Assembly: GCA_028818155.1 (NCBI GenBank) | Contig: JAPPOH010000002.1 | Span: 1-64,000 of the forward strand | DNA length: 64,000 nt | Direction: 5' to 3' | Source: Candidatus Woesearchaeota archaeon | Lineage (GTDB): Archaea; Nanobdellota; Nanobdellia; Woesearchaeales; UBA525 | Part shown: positions 18,323 to 27,961 of the stretch, one piece after another | Layout: every line of letters starts with the position of its first letter | Numbering within the stretch: the stretch's first letter is position 1 | The notes under the pieces: model-generated | Databases searched by the model: none | Told to the model about the DNA's origin: nothing | What the model saw: only the letters and a program-made list of their open reading frames with translations | Position numbers and translations under genes: made by a program

Positions 18323-19356
18323 GCACACTCCAGAGCCAATCGGAGGTTTACCAAGTTTCGCTGCATGATACTCACGTACGTGTCAGCAGGGTCCTTTGCT
18401 CCTTCAATTGGGTTGAGTTCGAGTGTCTCTGCGCCGACTTCCTCGGCGATTGTCTCCGCGATGCGAGGGTCAACAAGCTCCTCGTAGAAGACGTACTTGA
18501 GATCGTGTTCCTGGGCCTCTTCGATCAACGCAACAATCTGCTGTGGCGTTGGCTCCGCATCCGGTTCAAGGCCACCAATTGCGAGCTGGTTGAAGCCGTA
18601 GTCGTGTGCGAGGTACGCGAATGCTGCGTGGTTCACAAGCACAGTGTCCTTCTTGCAGGTTGCGAGGCCGGCAGTGAATGCTGCATCCAGCTCTTTCAGC
18701 TGTGCGATGTACGTAGCAGCATTTGCTTCGTATACTGCTGCGCTCGCAGGGTCTGCTTGTTTGAGTCCTGCTGCGATGTTCTCCGACATTGTAATCATAC
18801 TTTTTGGGGAGACCCAGATGTGTGGATCCTTGCCAGTGTGTACGTCATGGTGTTCGTCCTCATCACAGTCCCCCATCCAGCTGCCGTCTGGCATTTGGTG
18901 GCAGGGCACATCATGCATGTCGTGATGCTCCTCATGTTCGTCACCATGTTCTGCGTGATGTTCTTCCTCATGTTCGTCGTGATGTCCATGATCGTGTGGA
19001 TCAGGCCCTGTCGCATCCAAGAGTGCAACCCCTGTACTTGCATCAATCACCACAAAGTCACCAACCACAGTCAGTTCCTCTTCAAACCGCTCAAACTCAA
19101 GCCCGAGCGCAACGTAAACATCTGCCTTACTCACTTTCAAGACATCTTGTGGTGTCGGCTCATAGCTATGTGGTTCTACCCCTTGTGGGACAACGGAGAA
19201 TACTGTGGATTGTGTCCCAGCGATTGCTTTGGTAGCATCATACAATGGGTAGAATGTTGTCGCGATGGTGAGCTGTTCAGGCGTAGCTTGCGGTGTCGGT
19301 GCAGTGGCGCATGCGGCGAGCATGAGAATAAGTGCGAGTGAGATGATGTGTTTCAT
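18319..19356 (-). CDS. znuA: zinc-binding lipoprotein (ZnuA-like), His/Asp/Glu-rich loop
   Basis: Lipobox LMLAACATAP, TIATTFYPLYDATKAIAG, HDHGHHDEHEEEHHAEHGDEHEEHHDMHD, KDPHIWVSPKSM. Confidence 0.9.
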   Translation of the reverse strand: MKHIISLALILMLAACATAPTPQATPEQLTIATTFYPLYDATKAIAGTQSTVFSVVPQGVEPHSYEPTPQDVLKVSKADVYVALGLEFERFEEELTVVGDFVVIDASTGVALLDATGPDPHDHGHHDEHEEEHHAEHGDEHEEHHDMHDVPCHQMPDGSWMGDCDEDEHHDVHTGKDPHIWVSPKSMITMSENIAAGLKQADPASAAVYEANAATYIAQLKELDAAFTAGLATCKKDTVLVNHAAFAYLAHDYGFNQLAIGGLEPDAEPTPQQIVALIEEAQEHDLKYVFYEELVDPRIAETIAEEVGAETLELNPIEGAKDPADTYVSIMQRNLVNLRLALECA

Positions 19357-19391
19357 GTACGCGTAATCAGTCCGGTATTCTTAAAGGTCCA

Positions 19392-19411
19392 TGACTCTCA
19401 TTCTCAATAAG
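19392..19411. promoter_or_regulatory. putative metal-regulator operator, site 2, in divergent znuA/fur promoter region (CTTATTGAGAATGAGAGTCA on minus)
   Basis: Lies between divergent TATA elements of znuA (~19380) and the Fur-family gene (~19420). Confidence 0.55.
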
Positions 19412-19448
19412 CGGAGGGTTCTTAAATGCGTTCAATACCCGCAAACAG

Positions 19449-19835
19449 ATGGCTCGTACATCGCGAAATACAAAGCAGAAAGCATTACTGCAGCAAGAAC
19501 TCGAGAGCACAACAACCTTCTTTACAGCAGAGGAGCTGCACGCACGCGTCCAGGACAAAGGTATTGGCCTCGCAACAGTGTACAGGTATCTCGCTGCATG
19601 CCGGAAGCAAGGGAGACTGCACCCATATTCCTGCGGCGATCGAACGATTTACTCATTGCAACAGCAGAGTCACTGTCATTTTACGTGCGAGAAAACGGGA
19701 AAAGTGATGCATTTCGCTGTGAAAAATCTTGATTTTCTCGAGGGAAAGATCCCCGGCAAAGTGACCTCGTTCCAGATTGAGGTACGAGGCATCTGCCAAG
19801 ACGAGTGTGAGCCCTGTGAGGGCCGGCCTGAGTAG
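19449..19835 (+). CDS. Fur-family metalloregulator (possible Zur)
   Basis: FFTAEELHARVQDKGIGLATVYRYLAACRKQGRLHPY winged-helix region; CHFTCEKTGKVMHF; C-terminal CQDECEPC. Confidence 0.82.
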   Translation: MARTSRNTKQKALLQQELESTTTFFTAEELHARVQDKGIGLATVYRYLAACRKQGRLHPYSCGDRTIYSLQQQSHCHFTCEKTGKVMHFAVKNLDFLEGKIPGKVTSFQIEVRGICQDECEPCEGRPE

Positions 19836-19927
19836 ATTGGTTCCTTCTGTGAGCTCTTGTTTCCTAAACTTCAAACTGCCTATGTTCATACAGAAAGCAT
19901 TAAGATACGAGATGGACCTCTTTCACT

Positions 19928-20278
19928 GTGGAACAGCTAACGACAGGGCAAATTGAGAAACTAATCTTCACGAGGACGCCGATACACGTGAAGGTGCCGA
20001 GCACAGACCTCGTATCTCAGTGGGATGAACATTCAATTGGTCCCCTTAAGGTTCAAGATGGGGAGCATTGGAGATTTGCTGCAACACGGCAGATCGATGA
20101 TGAACCAGCAGAGTATTTTTTCTTGCACTCAGGAGACACAGTTTCTATAGGAAGGCCTCAAGAGAGAGGTTCTCGTTATCCGCTTGTGTGGACCGCATAT
20201 GCGTACAGAGAAACACCAAGTGCCCATACTCCGAGAGAGTGGAATGAGATGTGCGCGCGCTTACCTGTACAGAGATAA
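19928..20278 (+). CDS. orphan hypothetical protein
   Basis: GTG-start ORF of 116 aa. Confidence 0.45.
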   Translation: MEQLTTGQIEKLIFTRTPIHVKVPSTDLVSQWDEHSIGPLKVQDGEHWRFAATRQIDDEPAEYFFLHSGDTVSIGRPQERGSRYPLVWTAYAYRETPSAHTPREWNEMCARLPVQR

Positions 20279-20290
20279 CGCGAGTGAAGA

Positions 20291-20926
20291 TTATGGGCGC
20301 TTGCCAAAGACAGGGGTGCCGCATGAGCTACTCAATTTAGGATCAAAACTCGGGAAAAGATCTTCAGCTTCAAGGTTGTCCACTTTGCTTGCAGGGACGA
20401 ATGTGCCGAAGAGAATGTCTGGGAGAGGGTTCAGAATGAAGAAATTCACGTTGGCGATGTGATGGGCATCATGACACTTTCGAAGCCAGAGAAAGAGTCG
20501 CCACGCAGTTTTGCTCTTGAACACGCGCTTCCGCTTCAACACAGAATCTTTGAGGTGATACTGTGTGTGCAGCCATACTATGGCGGAGCCACCGTAAAGC
20601 GCTGCCCCGCCCATAATGGTGAGAACATCAAACCATCGCACCCAGTCGAAGATCGCGAAAGCAACGAGAACGGCAACAAGGACAAGGCCGAGCGTTTTGA
20701 ATGCAAGTTCACAGGACTCCACATAGTCACTTGTTCGCAATGCGCTCCGTTTGTACTGGTCCATGTGGTGGTGATAGTGTCGCTGCCGCAGGAAATCCTT
20801 CGGGAGCCACTTGAGCAAAGGCATATGGCATGCCCAACGGTGACACGCATAGCCGAAGAACTCAGCGAGAAAGGCGCCGAGTACGAGGAGCCGGTGAAGC
20901 GAATCAGATCCATTGCATGCACGCAT
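20291..20926 (-). CDS. fatty acid hydroxylase/sterol desaturase superfamily-like membrane protein
   Basis: Histidine boxes HRWACH, HYHHH, HTQYH, HDAHH between TM helices. Confidence 0.65.
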   Translation of the reverse strand: MRACNGSDSLHRLLVLGAFLAEFFGYACHRWACHMPLLKWLPKDFLRQRHYHHHMDQYKRSALRTSDYVESCELAFKTLGLVLVAVLVAFAIFDWVRWFDVLTIMGGAALYGGSAIVWLHTQYHLKDSVLKRKRVFKSKTAWRLFLWLRKCHDAHHIANVNFFILNPLPDILFGTFVPASKVDNLEAEDLFPSFDPKLSSSCGTPVFGKRP

Positions 20927-21079
20927 ACAGTTTTTCTTAAAAGCTTTCCTGTGGGATGAGTGGAGGATGTGGTGTGTTTAAGCCAACGTACTTGTGGTTG
21001 TTTCTCACCAAGAAGAAATTCTTTACTAAAAAGTAGGTACAATAATAAAGTTTATAAAGCATAAGTAGTTCTACACATC

Positions 21080-21370
21080 ATGGTTGATGATGTTGCTGGA
21101 GTTTTGAGTTTGTCAATGGGGGATAAACGTTACACTCCAATCTTCAGGGGTCTTTCTAGTGAGGAGCAATCGATGGTGCAGTCAAAGTTACGAGAACTAC
21201 AACAAGTCTCTGGAAGTAACCCTTGGGTTGTCGAGAGAAGGCGAAGCGGAATGTATTCTGCAGGAAGATTAACGGCGACGTCTGGTGCTGTTGTCGCACA
21301 GAGCGTGGACGAGCTCCTGGATGGAATCACAGAGTATGTTGAAGATGTTCGAGATCCAAGGAGCAGATAG
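21080..21370 (+). CDS. hypothetical protein
   Basis: 96-aa ORF with AT-rich/TATA upstream (aagtttataaagc). Confidence 0.4.
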   Translation: MVDDVAGVLSLSMGDKRYTPIFRGLSSEEQSMVQSKLRELQQVSGSNPWVVERRRSGMYSAGRLTATSGAVVAQSVDELLDGITEYVEDVRDPRSR

Positions 21371-21487
21371 TTTCATTTTCAAATCTTTCTGATCCACAGT
21401 AGAACCATTTTTTGGTGAAAGACATCCGCATCTTTGTATCTATTCTACAGTAAAAACATTAATAAAGCCCAAATGATTTCCACGCGT

Positions 21488-22576
21488 ATGCGAACACTCG
21501 TTATCTGGGGCACACTTCTCTTGCTTCTCGTCGTAGGGTCACACGCACAACCGTACAATGTGATACAACCCAACTCGGCAGATGTCCCAGGGAGTGCAGC
21601 TGTCCTTGAAGGCGCAGGCGTTAGCCCTGTTGTGGAGTTCATTTGGGTCCTGCCAGATGAAGATAATCTCACGCAGGGAACGCAGCTCGAGGTGCTCGCT
21701 GGCGGGCAGCGGGATGACATTTACGCGTGCCTCGTTGTCTCAGATGCAGACAGCAGGGACACCATCGCAGATGTTTTTGTCGATGTGTATCATCCCGATA
21801 CCAGCTTCAAATACCAGATTCACGGTGTCCGGATCACGGACCCAAATGCGGTCGAGCAGTGCAAGAGCGATGCACTCGCACACGGGCTCATCAACTCCCA
21901 AGACTGGGAGGACATTAACTATAACATTTTCTCACAGCAGAACTGGTACATGTACGAAGTCTGGCTCCCCATGTTCTATCACCAACCAGCTGGCGACTAT
22001 GAGGCCAGAGGCTACGCAGTCGACACACAAAGCCGCGCAAGCGAGCCAGAATCTGCATTCTTCACGTGGATCCCAGGCACATTCTTGGAACTTGACTTCA
22101 CCGCAGTCAGTTTCGGTAACATCCAGCCAGGCGCATGGAAGATTGTGAACGGGGACCTCTTGTTCATCCTTGATGATGGCATGCCGACAGTGCGCAATCA
22201 AGGGAACACGGGCGTGCTCGTTGGCCTCGAGTTCAGTGAGTTTATCGGCCAGGGCAGTTTACCAAACAAGATCATTGATGACTTTGACGCACAGCTCCGG
22301 AACCTCGGGACAAACAACCATTACAGTGTCCCGGGAGAGCACCTTGAGTTCGTTGCAGACCAATTCGTCCAGTTCACGTACCCGATTGAACTCTGCAGGC
22401 AGGAAAAAATTGACTTCTCTATCCACGCAGATGTGGGATCGTTGCCTGATCAGTACGCGGGGAATATTACAGTGTACGCAGACCCTGTACTCTCACAGAT
22501 GACCGTCTACAATGCACCGTTCCCCAAGTGTGGCGTGCACGCGCATCCAGACGCGACGTGTCCGTTGAACCCATAG
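21488..22576 (+). CDS. secreted hypothetical protein
   Basis: Signal peptide MRTLVIWGTLLLLLVVGSHAQ. Confidence 0.6.
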   Translation: MRTLVIWGTLLLLLVVGSHAQPYNVIQPNSADVPGSAAVLEGAGVSPVVEFIWVLPDEDNLTQGTQLEVLAGGQRDDIYACLVVSDADSRDTIADVFVDVYHPDTSFKYQIHGVRITDPNAVEQCKSDALAHGLINSQDWEDINYNIFSQQNWYMYEVWLPMFYHQPAGDYEARGYAVDTQSRASEPESAFFTWIPGTFLELDFTAVSFGNIQPGAWKIVNGDLLFILDDGMPTVRNQGNTGVLVGLEFSEFIGQGSLPNKIIDDFDAQLRNLGTNNHYSVPGEHLEFVADQFVQFTYPIELCRQEKIDFSIHADVGSLPDQYAGNITVYADPVLSQMTVYNAPFPKCGVHAHPDATCPLNP

Positions 22577-22613
22577 ACTGAAGCCTTATATACTGCTCTA
22601 TAATTCAAGCAGC

Positions 22614-23471
22614 ATGCAGATCGCAACACACAGCGGCCCATTCCACGCAGATGATCTTTTCGCTGTCGCAATCCTCAAGCTCGTGCACCCAGATGCGACC
22701 GTTCTCCGAACACGAGACAAGGAACAGTTGGCAGGGGCAGACTACCGAGTTGATGTCGGCCAAGTCTACAACCCCGAGACGAATGATTACGACCACCACC
22801 AACCGGGCGGTGCTGGCCAACGAGAAAACGAGATCCCCTACGCAGCTGCAGGCCTCGTGTGGAAAAAATATGGACCACAGATAACAAGTGATGCAGTCGT
22901 TGAAAAAATCGATAACAAGCTCATCGGACCTATTGACGCGAACGATAACGGGGTTGAGCTCTTTGAGAAGCCGAAGCTCTACCCGTACACGATCAGCACA
23001 TTCTTTAAGCTCTACGCCCCTGACTGGCAAGATACAACCCAAGACTTTGACGCAGCCTTCATGCGCGCACTTGAGCTCGCAACCTTTATTCTCACACAAG
23101 AGATCAAGCGAGCAGAGGGCGTCCTCAAAGCAGAGCAGATCGTTGCAGATGCGATCAAGCAATCAGATGGCGCTATCATCATCCTCCCGCAATTCGTCCC
23201 ATGGAAGCGCCACGCAATCACGCTCTCCCAAGCAATCTACTGTATCTATGAAGCACACGATGGGACGTGGCGATGCCACGCGATCCCCGAAAAGGAAGGG
23301 GATTTCGCTGTGCGAAAAGAGCTCCCTGCGAGCTGGGGTGGGCTTGAAGATGAGGCACTCCAACAGGCATCTGGTGTTCCTGACGCAGTCTTCTGCCACA
23401 AAGGATTATTTCTCGCTGGCGCACAGAGTAAAGAAGGAGCACTGTCCTTAGCGAGAAAAGCGCTCGAGTGA
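22614..23471 (+). CDS. MYG1-family protein (DHH-like predicted exonuclease/hydrolase)
   Basis: IATHSGPFHADDLFAVAIL, DYRVDVGQVYNPETNDYDHHQ, LPQFVPWKRHAI. Confidence 0.9.
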   Translation: MQIATHSGPFHADDLFAVAILKLVHPDATVLRTRDKEQLAGADYRVDVGQVYNPETNDYDHHQPGGAGQRENEIPYAAAGLVWKKYGPQITSDAVVEKIDNKLIGPIDANDNGVELFEKPKLYPYTISTFFKLYAPDWQDTTQDFDAAFMRALELATFILTQEIKRAEGVLKAEQIVADAIKQSDGAIIILPQFVPWKRHAITLSQAIYCIYEAHDGTWRCHAIPEKEGDFAVRKELPASWGGLEDEALQQASGVPDAVFCHKGLFLAGAQSKEGALSLARKALE

Positions 23472-24611
23472 TCAACTCTTCTTCGGCAGCGCCCACTGGA
23501 GGAAGAATGGAGCAATCACAGTAGTGATGAATGCCATAAAGATAATCACACCATACGTGCTCTGACTGATGATCCCGCCTGTCAATCCAATGAGGCCGAC
23601 GATCATCGCCACTTCACCACGGGGCACCATACCGATGCCAACGGCGAAGGATTCCTTCCATGTGTGCCCAGTCCATCGCGCGGGGAACAGGCACCCGAAG
23701 AGCTTTGTCAAGACAGCAACTACAGTGAGGATGATTGCGAATATCCAGGCCTCAGACGTCATGTGTGTGAGATCCATCAACACGCCGAGTGAGACGAAGA
23801 AGATCGCACTGAACAACATGTCGAAGTATGCCGCTCCTTCTTTGACGCGAGGGAATCGTAACTCTTCTAATGTGACGCCCGCGATGAACGCGCCAACAAT
23901 ACTTGAGAGCCCAATGAGGTGCGCGGTTGCGGCATAGCTGAACGCGACGATCATTGCAGCGAAGATAGTGACCTTCGTATCCCGTCGCCCTACAGCAACT
24001 TTATCGATATGACGAACGAGCTTATTCACTGGCTTCCGCACGATGAGCGCGCCTATGACGAATCCTGCTGCCAAGAGGAGTTGCTGTCCGATGGAGGCGA
24101 GGTTCATCTCTGTAGAGAGGCCTCCTACAATACCTAATGCTAACAAGGAGAGAATATCATCCACGACTGCTGCACCAAGGATGGTTCTGGCAAACGCTTT
24201 ATTGATGAGCTTTCGCTCCTTCAGCACCTGGGCGGTGATCGCGATGCTTGTTGCGGTGAGTGCAACACCGATGAAGATAGCTTCGATTGAGGAATAGCCG
24301 AAGGCAGCAGCAAGCCACCAACCCGCAACGAGTGGAATCACCATACCGAGGAGCGCGACAAAACTATTTCGCACTGTGTAAATATGCTTGTAATTGCACT
24401 CCAGTCCGATCGTAAAGAGCAAGAAGATTGCGCCGAGTTCTGCGAGAATGCTGACACTCTCCGTGTATGCAACGAGGCCGAGGAGGGATGGGCCAATGAC
24501 AATCCCGATGAAGATCTCCCCAATGACTGCAGACTGCCCAAATCGTCGTGCGAGCACGAAGCCAAAGAGTGCTGCGCAGAGAAGGATCGTGATTTGGAAG
24601 TTGACTTCCAT
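23472..24611 (-). CDS. Kef/CPA2-type cation:proton antiporter
   Basis: About 12 TM, IGEIFIGIVIGPSLLGL, LEELRFPRVKEGAAYFD, PRGEVAMIVGLIGL. Confidence 0.85.
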   Translation of the reverse strand: MEVNFQITILLCAALFGFVLARRFGQSAVIGEIFIGIVIGPSLLGLVAYTESVSILAELGAIFLLFTIGLECNYKHIYTVRNSFVALLGMVIPLVAGWWLAAAFGYSSIEAIFIGVALTATSIAITAQVLKERKLINKAFARTILGAAVVDDILSLLALGIVGGLSTEMNLASIGQQLLLAAGFVIGALIVRKPVNKLVRHIDKVAVGRRDTKVTIFAAMIVAFSYAATAHLIGLSSIVGAFIAGVTLEELRFPRVKEGAAYFDMLFSAIFFVSLGVLMDLTHMTSEAWIFAIILTVVAVLTKLFGCLFPARWTGHTWKESFAVGIGMVPRGEVAMIVGLIGLTGGIISQSTYGVIIFMAFITTVIAPFFLQWALPKKS

Positions 24612-24725
24612 GTTGTCAGCTGAAACGCGTCAGTTTATAAAGCTATGCTGATATTCTAAATTATTCGCTACGAGTAGTACTTCAAAGAAAAAGAACAAAA
24701 AAAAGAATCCCGTTCGGGTTGTGGT

Positions 24726-25094
24726 TTAGTACCACACAAGTGGTTGCTGGTGGTGGTACACGTTCGCGTACCTCGTGACCTGGTAGGTGCGAGGTTGAGT
24801 CGAGTGCACGTACTGATAACGGACAGGCTGTGCAACGCGCTGTGCGTCGGCACATGTTGTCCGAGGAGCCTGTACTTGCATGACACGCTTGTACACCGTC
24901 TCTTGCTGTGCTTTGTACACTGTCCGTTTGACTGGCTTGTAGGTGTACTGCTTCTGTACAGCATGATCGTGTAGCGCGTGTGTTGCTTCGACACTAGAGT
25001 ATGGCTGGAAGCCGTAGTAGCTGCCGCCGTGTGCTGCAACGCCGCTCGTAAGGAGCAATGTTGCCGCCACCAACACAAAGAGTTTTGCGTTCAT
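24726..25094 (-). CDS. secreted small Tyr/Val/Gln-rich protein
   Basis: Signal peptide LFVLVAATLLLTSGVAAHGG; YTYKPVKRTVYKAQQETVYKRV. Confidence 0.5.
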   Translation of the reverse strand: MNAKLFVLVAATLLLTSGVAAHGGSYYGFQPYSSVEATHALHDHAVQKQYTYKPVKRTVYKAQQETVYKRVMQVQAPRTTCADAQRVAQPVRYQYVHSTQPRTYQVTRYANVYHHQQPLVWY

Positions 25095-25177
25095 ATCTCC
25101 TGGAGAGTAGTATCAAGTATATAAGTGTATTTGTGGCAGAGCAGCAACATTTAAATACCACTTCTCGCCGTAACAAG

Positions 25178-25768
25178 ATGGTGAGTTCGGTGAAACGTGG
25201 ATCCATGCAGATGAGTATCGAGGCAATTATTGTCTTGGTCATCGCAATGGTCCTTCTCGGATTAGGCATTGCATTCATCCAAGGGTTCTTCAAAACAGGT
25301 ACAGCGAAGCTGACAGAGCCGTTTAACGCGATCGAGTTTGGTTGCGATCCAACGGCTGCAAATCCTATTACAACGAGTCCTCCAGAGATGGAAGTAAAGG
25401 CAGGAGATGAACTCCGTGTGAAAGTATGTGTGTATGGGACGCAGCTCGCGCCCGGAGCGATCGTCGGTATCAAGGGCTGTACGAGCACAACCGGCTCCAC
25501 ACAAGTACCAACGCTCCTCTCTGCACCGCAAGGAATTGATCCGCATCAGATCGGTGGCTTCAACACAATTCTGACAGCAAAGACAAAAGCTGTTCCGGCC
25601 GTAGGAAATACTCCTGCTGTTCCGGCTACGAACCTTGGCACAGGCACATACATTTGCACACTTGAGGCAGTCACCGGCGGCATCTACCCAATCGTTCCAG
25701 CGACGCAAACTCAACCTGCATCTGGCGAGCTCTTCGCAACAAAACAAATCACCGTCTCAGTCATATGA
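25178..25768 (+). CDS. type IV pilin-like protein
   Basis: KRGSMQMSIEAIIVLVIAMVLLGLGIAFIQGFF; internal ATG as start. Confidence 0.55.
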   Translation: MVSSVKRGSMQMSIEAIIVLVIAMVLLGLGIAFIQGFFKTGTAKLTEPFNAIEFGCDPTAANPITTSPPEMEVKAGDELRVKVCVYGTQLAPGAIVGIKGCTSTTGSTQVPTLLSAPQGIDPHQIGGFNTILTAKTKAVPAVGNTPAVPATNLGTGTYICTLEAVTGGIYPIVPATQTQPASGELFATKQITVSVI

Positions 25769-25986
25769 AGCGCATGATCACAAAATCGGAAGAGTTTGAA
25801 ATCCTCAAGCTTGTTTTGGATAAGTTTCTCTGGGTTGGTGTCTTCCTCATGCTCTATGGGTTTTACCGTATTGTGCATTTGAATGAGAACTTCTGGTTTG
25901 GCTTCAGCGTCCTCGTTGGTGGCGCGTTCCTCATGATGCTTTTCATGTGGATTTTAATGAAAGAGTATAATTACGTGAAGCGATGA
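25765..25986 (+). CDS. small membrane protein of pilin-like operon
   Basis: 2 TM helices; ATGA overlaps on both sides. Confidence 0.5.
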   Translation: MKRMITKSEEFEILKLVLDKFLWVGVFLMLYGFYRIVHLNENFWFGFSVLVGGAFLMMLFMWILMKEYNYVKR

Positions 25987-26471
25987 AACGCGGCATGGAA
26001 TTTGCTGTTGGAACACTTGTTGTCCTGATTCTCGGTCTTGTCATTGTTGGCGGGGGCATTGTGCTTGTCTGGAACCTCGCCGCAGAGAGTGAGCAACTCG
26101 CAGGTGACTTGACTGCCTCCCAGAAGGAACAGCTTGCAACCATGTTTACGCAGGGACAGCTCGTTGCAGTCTATCCTGGCAATGTGGAAGCGAGAGTGAA
26201 TTCCGATATTGTTGTGGGGCTTGGCATTGAAAATAGAATGGATGACGAGACGTTCACGATTGTCGTGGAGGTGCTGGATGAGAATCATGTTGTACAGGCA
26301 TGGCAGAAAGCACATGTCCCCACGATAGCTGTGGGGAAGAACGAACATGTTGTGACGCCACTCGCGCTCAGAGTTGGGAGTATACCAGGAACGTACACCG
26401 TGCTCGTCTCTGCAATGTACGGGACAGAACTCTACGATTCGAAACGATTCTTCACTGTGAACGTTCGTTAA
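25983..26471 (+). CDS. pilin-like membrane protein with beta-sandwich ectodomain
   Basis: MKRGMEFAVGTLVVLILGLVIVGGGIVLVWNL. Confidence 0.55.
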   Translation: MKRGMEFAVGTLVVLILGLVIVGGGIVLVWNLAAESEQLAGDLTASQKEQLATMFTQGQLVAVYPGNVEARVNSDIVVGLGIENRMDDETFTIVVEVLDENHVVQAWQKAHVPTIAVGKNEHVVTPLALRVGSIPGTYTVLVSAMYGTELYDSKRFFTVNVR

Positions 26472-27133
26472 GCAACACGGTTCATATTCTTGTGCAAGAG
26501 TTTCTTGAACGCTTTCTCCCAGTGTTTTGCACAGACAATACCCGAGGCTAAGAGCACGCCCTGCGCTCCCAGTTCGAGTGCAATATCCACGTCCTTATGC
26601 TTCTTCACACCAGCGCCAACTAGCAAGGGATACTGTGCTGCATGCACTGCATGCTTGATAATCTCAGGATTCGCTACGGAGACGGAGACATCCCCTCCAA
26701 TAAGTTCTGGTGGCTCCACACAGAGGAATGTTGGCTTGACATCATTCAACTCATGTAGTCGTTCAATCGACTCCGCGCAGACGCATGCGTCCAACTTCGC
26801 CTTGCGCAGTTGTGCAACAGCAACTTTGATGTGTGCGGTGTCGAGCTGGTGCTCTGCGTGGTTCACTAAGCTTCCTGATGCGCCCGCTGCTTTGATTGCG
26901 CCAACTGTGGTCCAGCCTGTCGTTTTCCCTGCCTCAACGGGGTCCACGTGCTGTGCATAGACAGGAATACTCACCGCCTCAGCAACGTGATAGATATCTG
27001 TTGCCTGGACAGCAACGCGCACGTCCACGTCAAAATCACGACCCATTTGCTCACAGAGCGCGGCGAGTTTCACCGCTTGTTTGCCTGTCGCTGCTGGATA
27101 CGTCTTAAAATTGATGATGATAACTGGTTTCAT
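26468..27133 (-). CDS. tpiA: triosephosphate isomerase (archaeal type)
   Basis: IINFKTYPAATG, VYAQHVDPVEAGKTTG, LVNHAEHQ, CVEPPELIGGDVSVS, LVGAGVKKHKDVDIALELGAQGVLLASGI. Confidence 0.93.
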   Translation of the reverse strand: MKPVIIINFKTYPAATGKQAVKLAALCEQMGRDFDVDVRVAVQATDIYHVAEAVSIPVYAQHVDPVEAGKTTGWTTVGAIKAAGASGSLVNHAEHQLDTAHIKVAVAQLRKAKLDACVCAESIERLHELNDVKPTFLCVEPPELIGGDVSVSVANPEIIKHAVHAAQYPLLVGAGVKKHKDVDIALELGAQGVLLASGIVCAKHWEKAFKKLLHKNMNRVA

Positions 27134-27162
27134 ACACCCACCACGTTCTAGATCGAGACATG

Positions 27163-27936
27163 CTATTTAAACGTTTTCCTCAGCTGATCACCATGTCGCC
27201 AGAGCCACCAGCAGCCAAGGAAGACCATGCTGAGGGAGAGCCACTGGCCAATACTGAAAATAATGACTGGATCTGTCGGATCTGCTTCTCTGAAGAAGGT
27301 AACGAGGAAGCGGAACAACCCGTACAAGGTAATGAATGTCCACGTGAAGATGCCAGGGATGTTTTTAATCCCTCTCATACTATAGAGAATGCCCGCGATA
27401 ACAAAGCCGTAGACTGCCTGGTAGAGTTGGCTTGGGTGCCTGCATCCTTCTGGAGCTGCTGGTGCATTGGAGAAGTCAACGCACCATGGGGCGCTAGTGA
27501 GTGTCCCCCAGAGTTCGCCGTTCACGAAGTTTGCGATTCTGCCGAACGCGTAGGTGATTGCTAATGGAAAGACGATTGTGTCGGTGATTGTGTAGAAGTT
27601 AATCTTATGTTTCTTGCAGAAGTGCCAGGTGACTGCAACTGCGCCGAGGATACCGCCATGGATGCTCAGGCCGCCCTTCCAGACAGCAGGAATATCGAGT
27701 GGGTTACTGAAGTAGTAGCCAGGGTTATAGACGAGGACATACACTAATCGTGATGCGATGATGCTGCCCATGACTAAGAGGAAGATGTACTCTTCCGCGA
27801 GTTTCTTTTCAAGTACCTTCGTCTTGTAGAGCATGAAGTAGCCCGCGAGGAAGCCGAGCATGTAGACGAGGCCGTAGAAGCGAATCTCGATCGGGCCGAG
27901 CGCGAGGAGTACTGGATTCAAATCCCAGATGAACAT
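27163..27936 (-). CDS. lgt: prolipoprotein diacylglyceryl transferase (bacterial-type Lgt)
   Basis: GGLSIHGGILGAV, AFGRIANFVNGELWG, CRHPSQLYQAVYGF; multi-TM. Confidence 0.9.
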   Translation of the reverse strand: MFIWDLNPVLLALGPIEIRFYGLVYMLGFLAGYFMLYKTKVLEKKLAEEYIFLLVMGSIIASRLVYVLVYNPGYYFSNPLDIPAVWKGGLSIHGGILGAVAVTWHFCKKHKINFYTITDTIVFPLAITYAFGRIANFVNGELWGTLTSAPWCVDFSNAPAAPEGCRHPSQLYQAVYGFVIAGILYSMRGIKNIPGIFTWTFITLYGLFRFLVTFFREADPTDPVIIFSIGQWLSLSMVFLGCWWLWRHGDQLRKTFK

Positions 27937-27961
27937 ACGTTGCGAGAAGTGGTGGTGTTTA

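Noticed and set aside
18304-19341. 345-aa plus-strand ORF antisense to znuA
   Set aside because: Shadow ORF; Cys/His/Val-rich composition reflects reverse complement of a well-supported ZnuA gene
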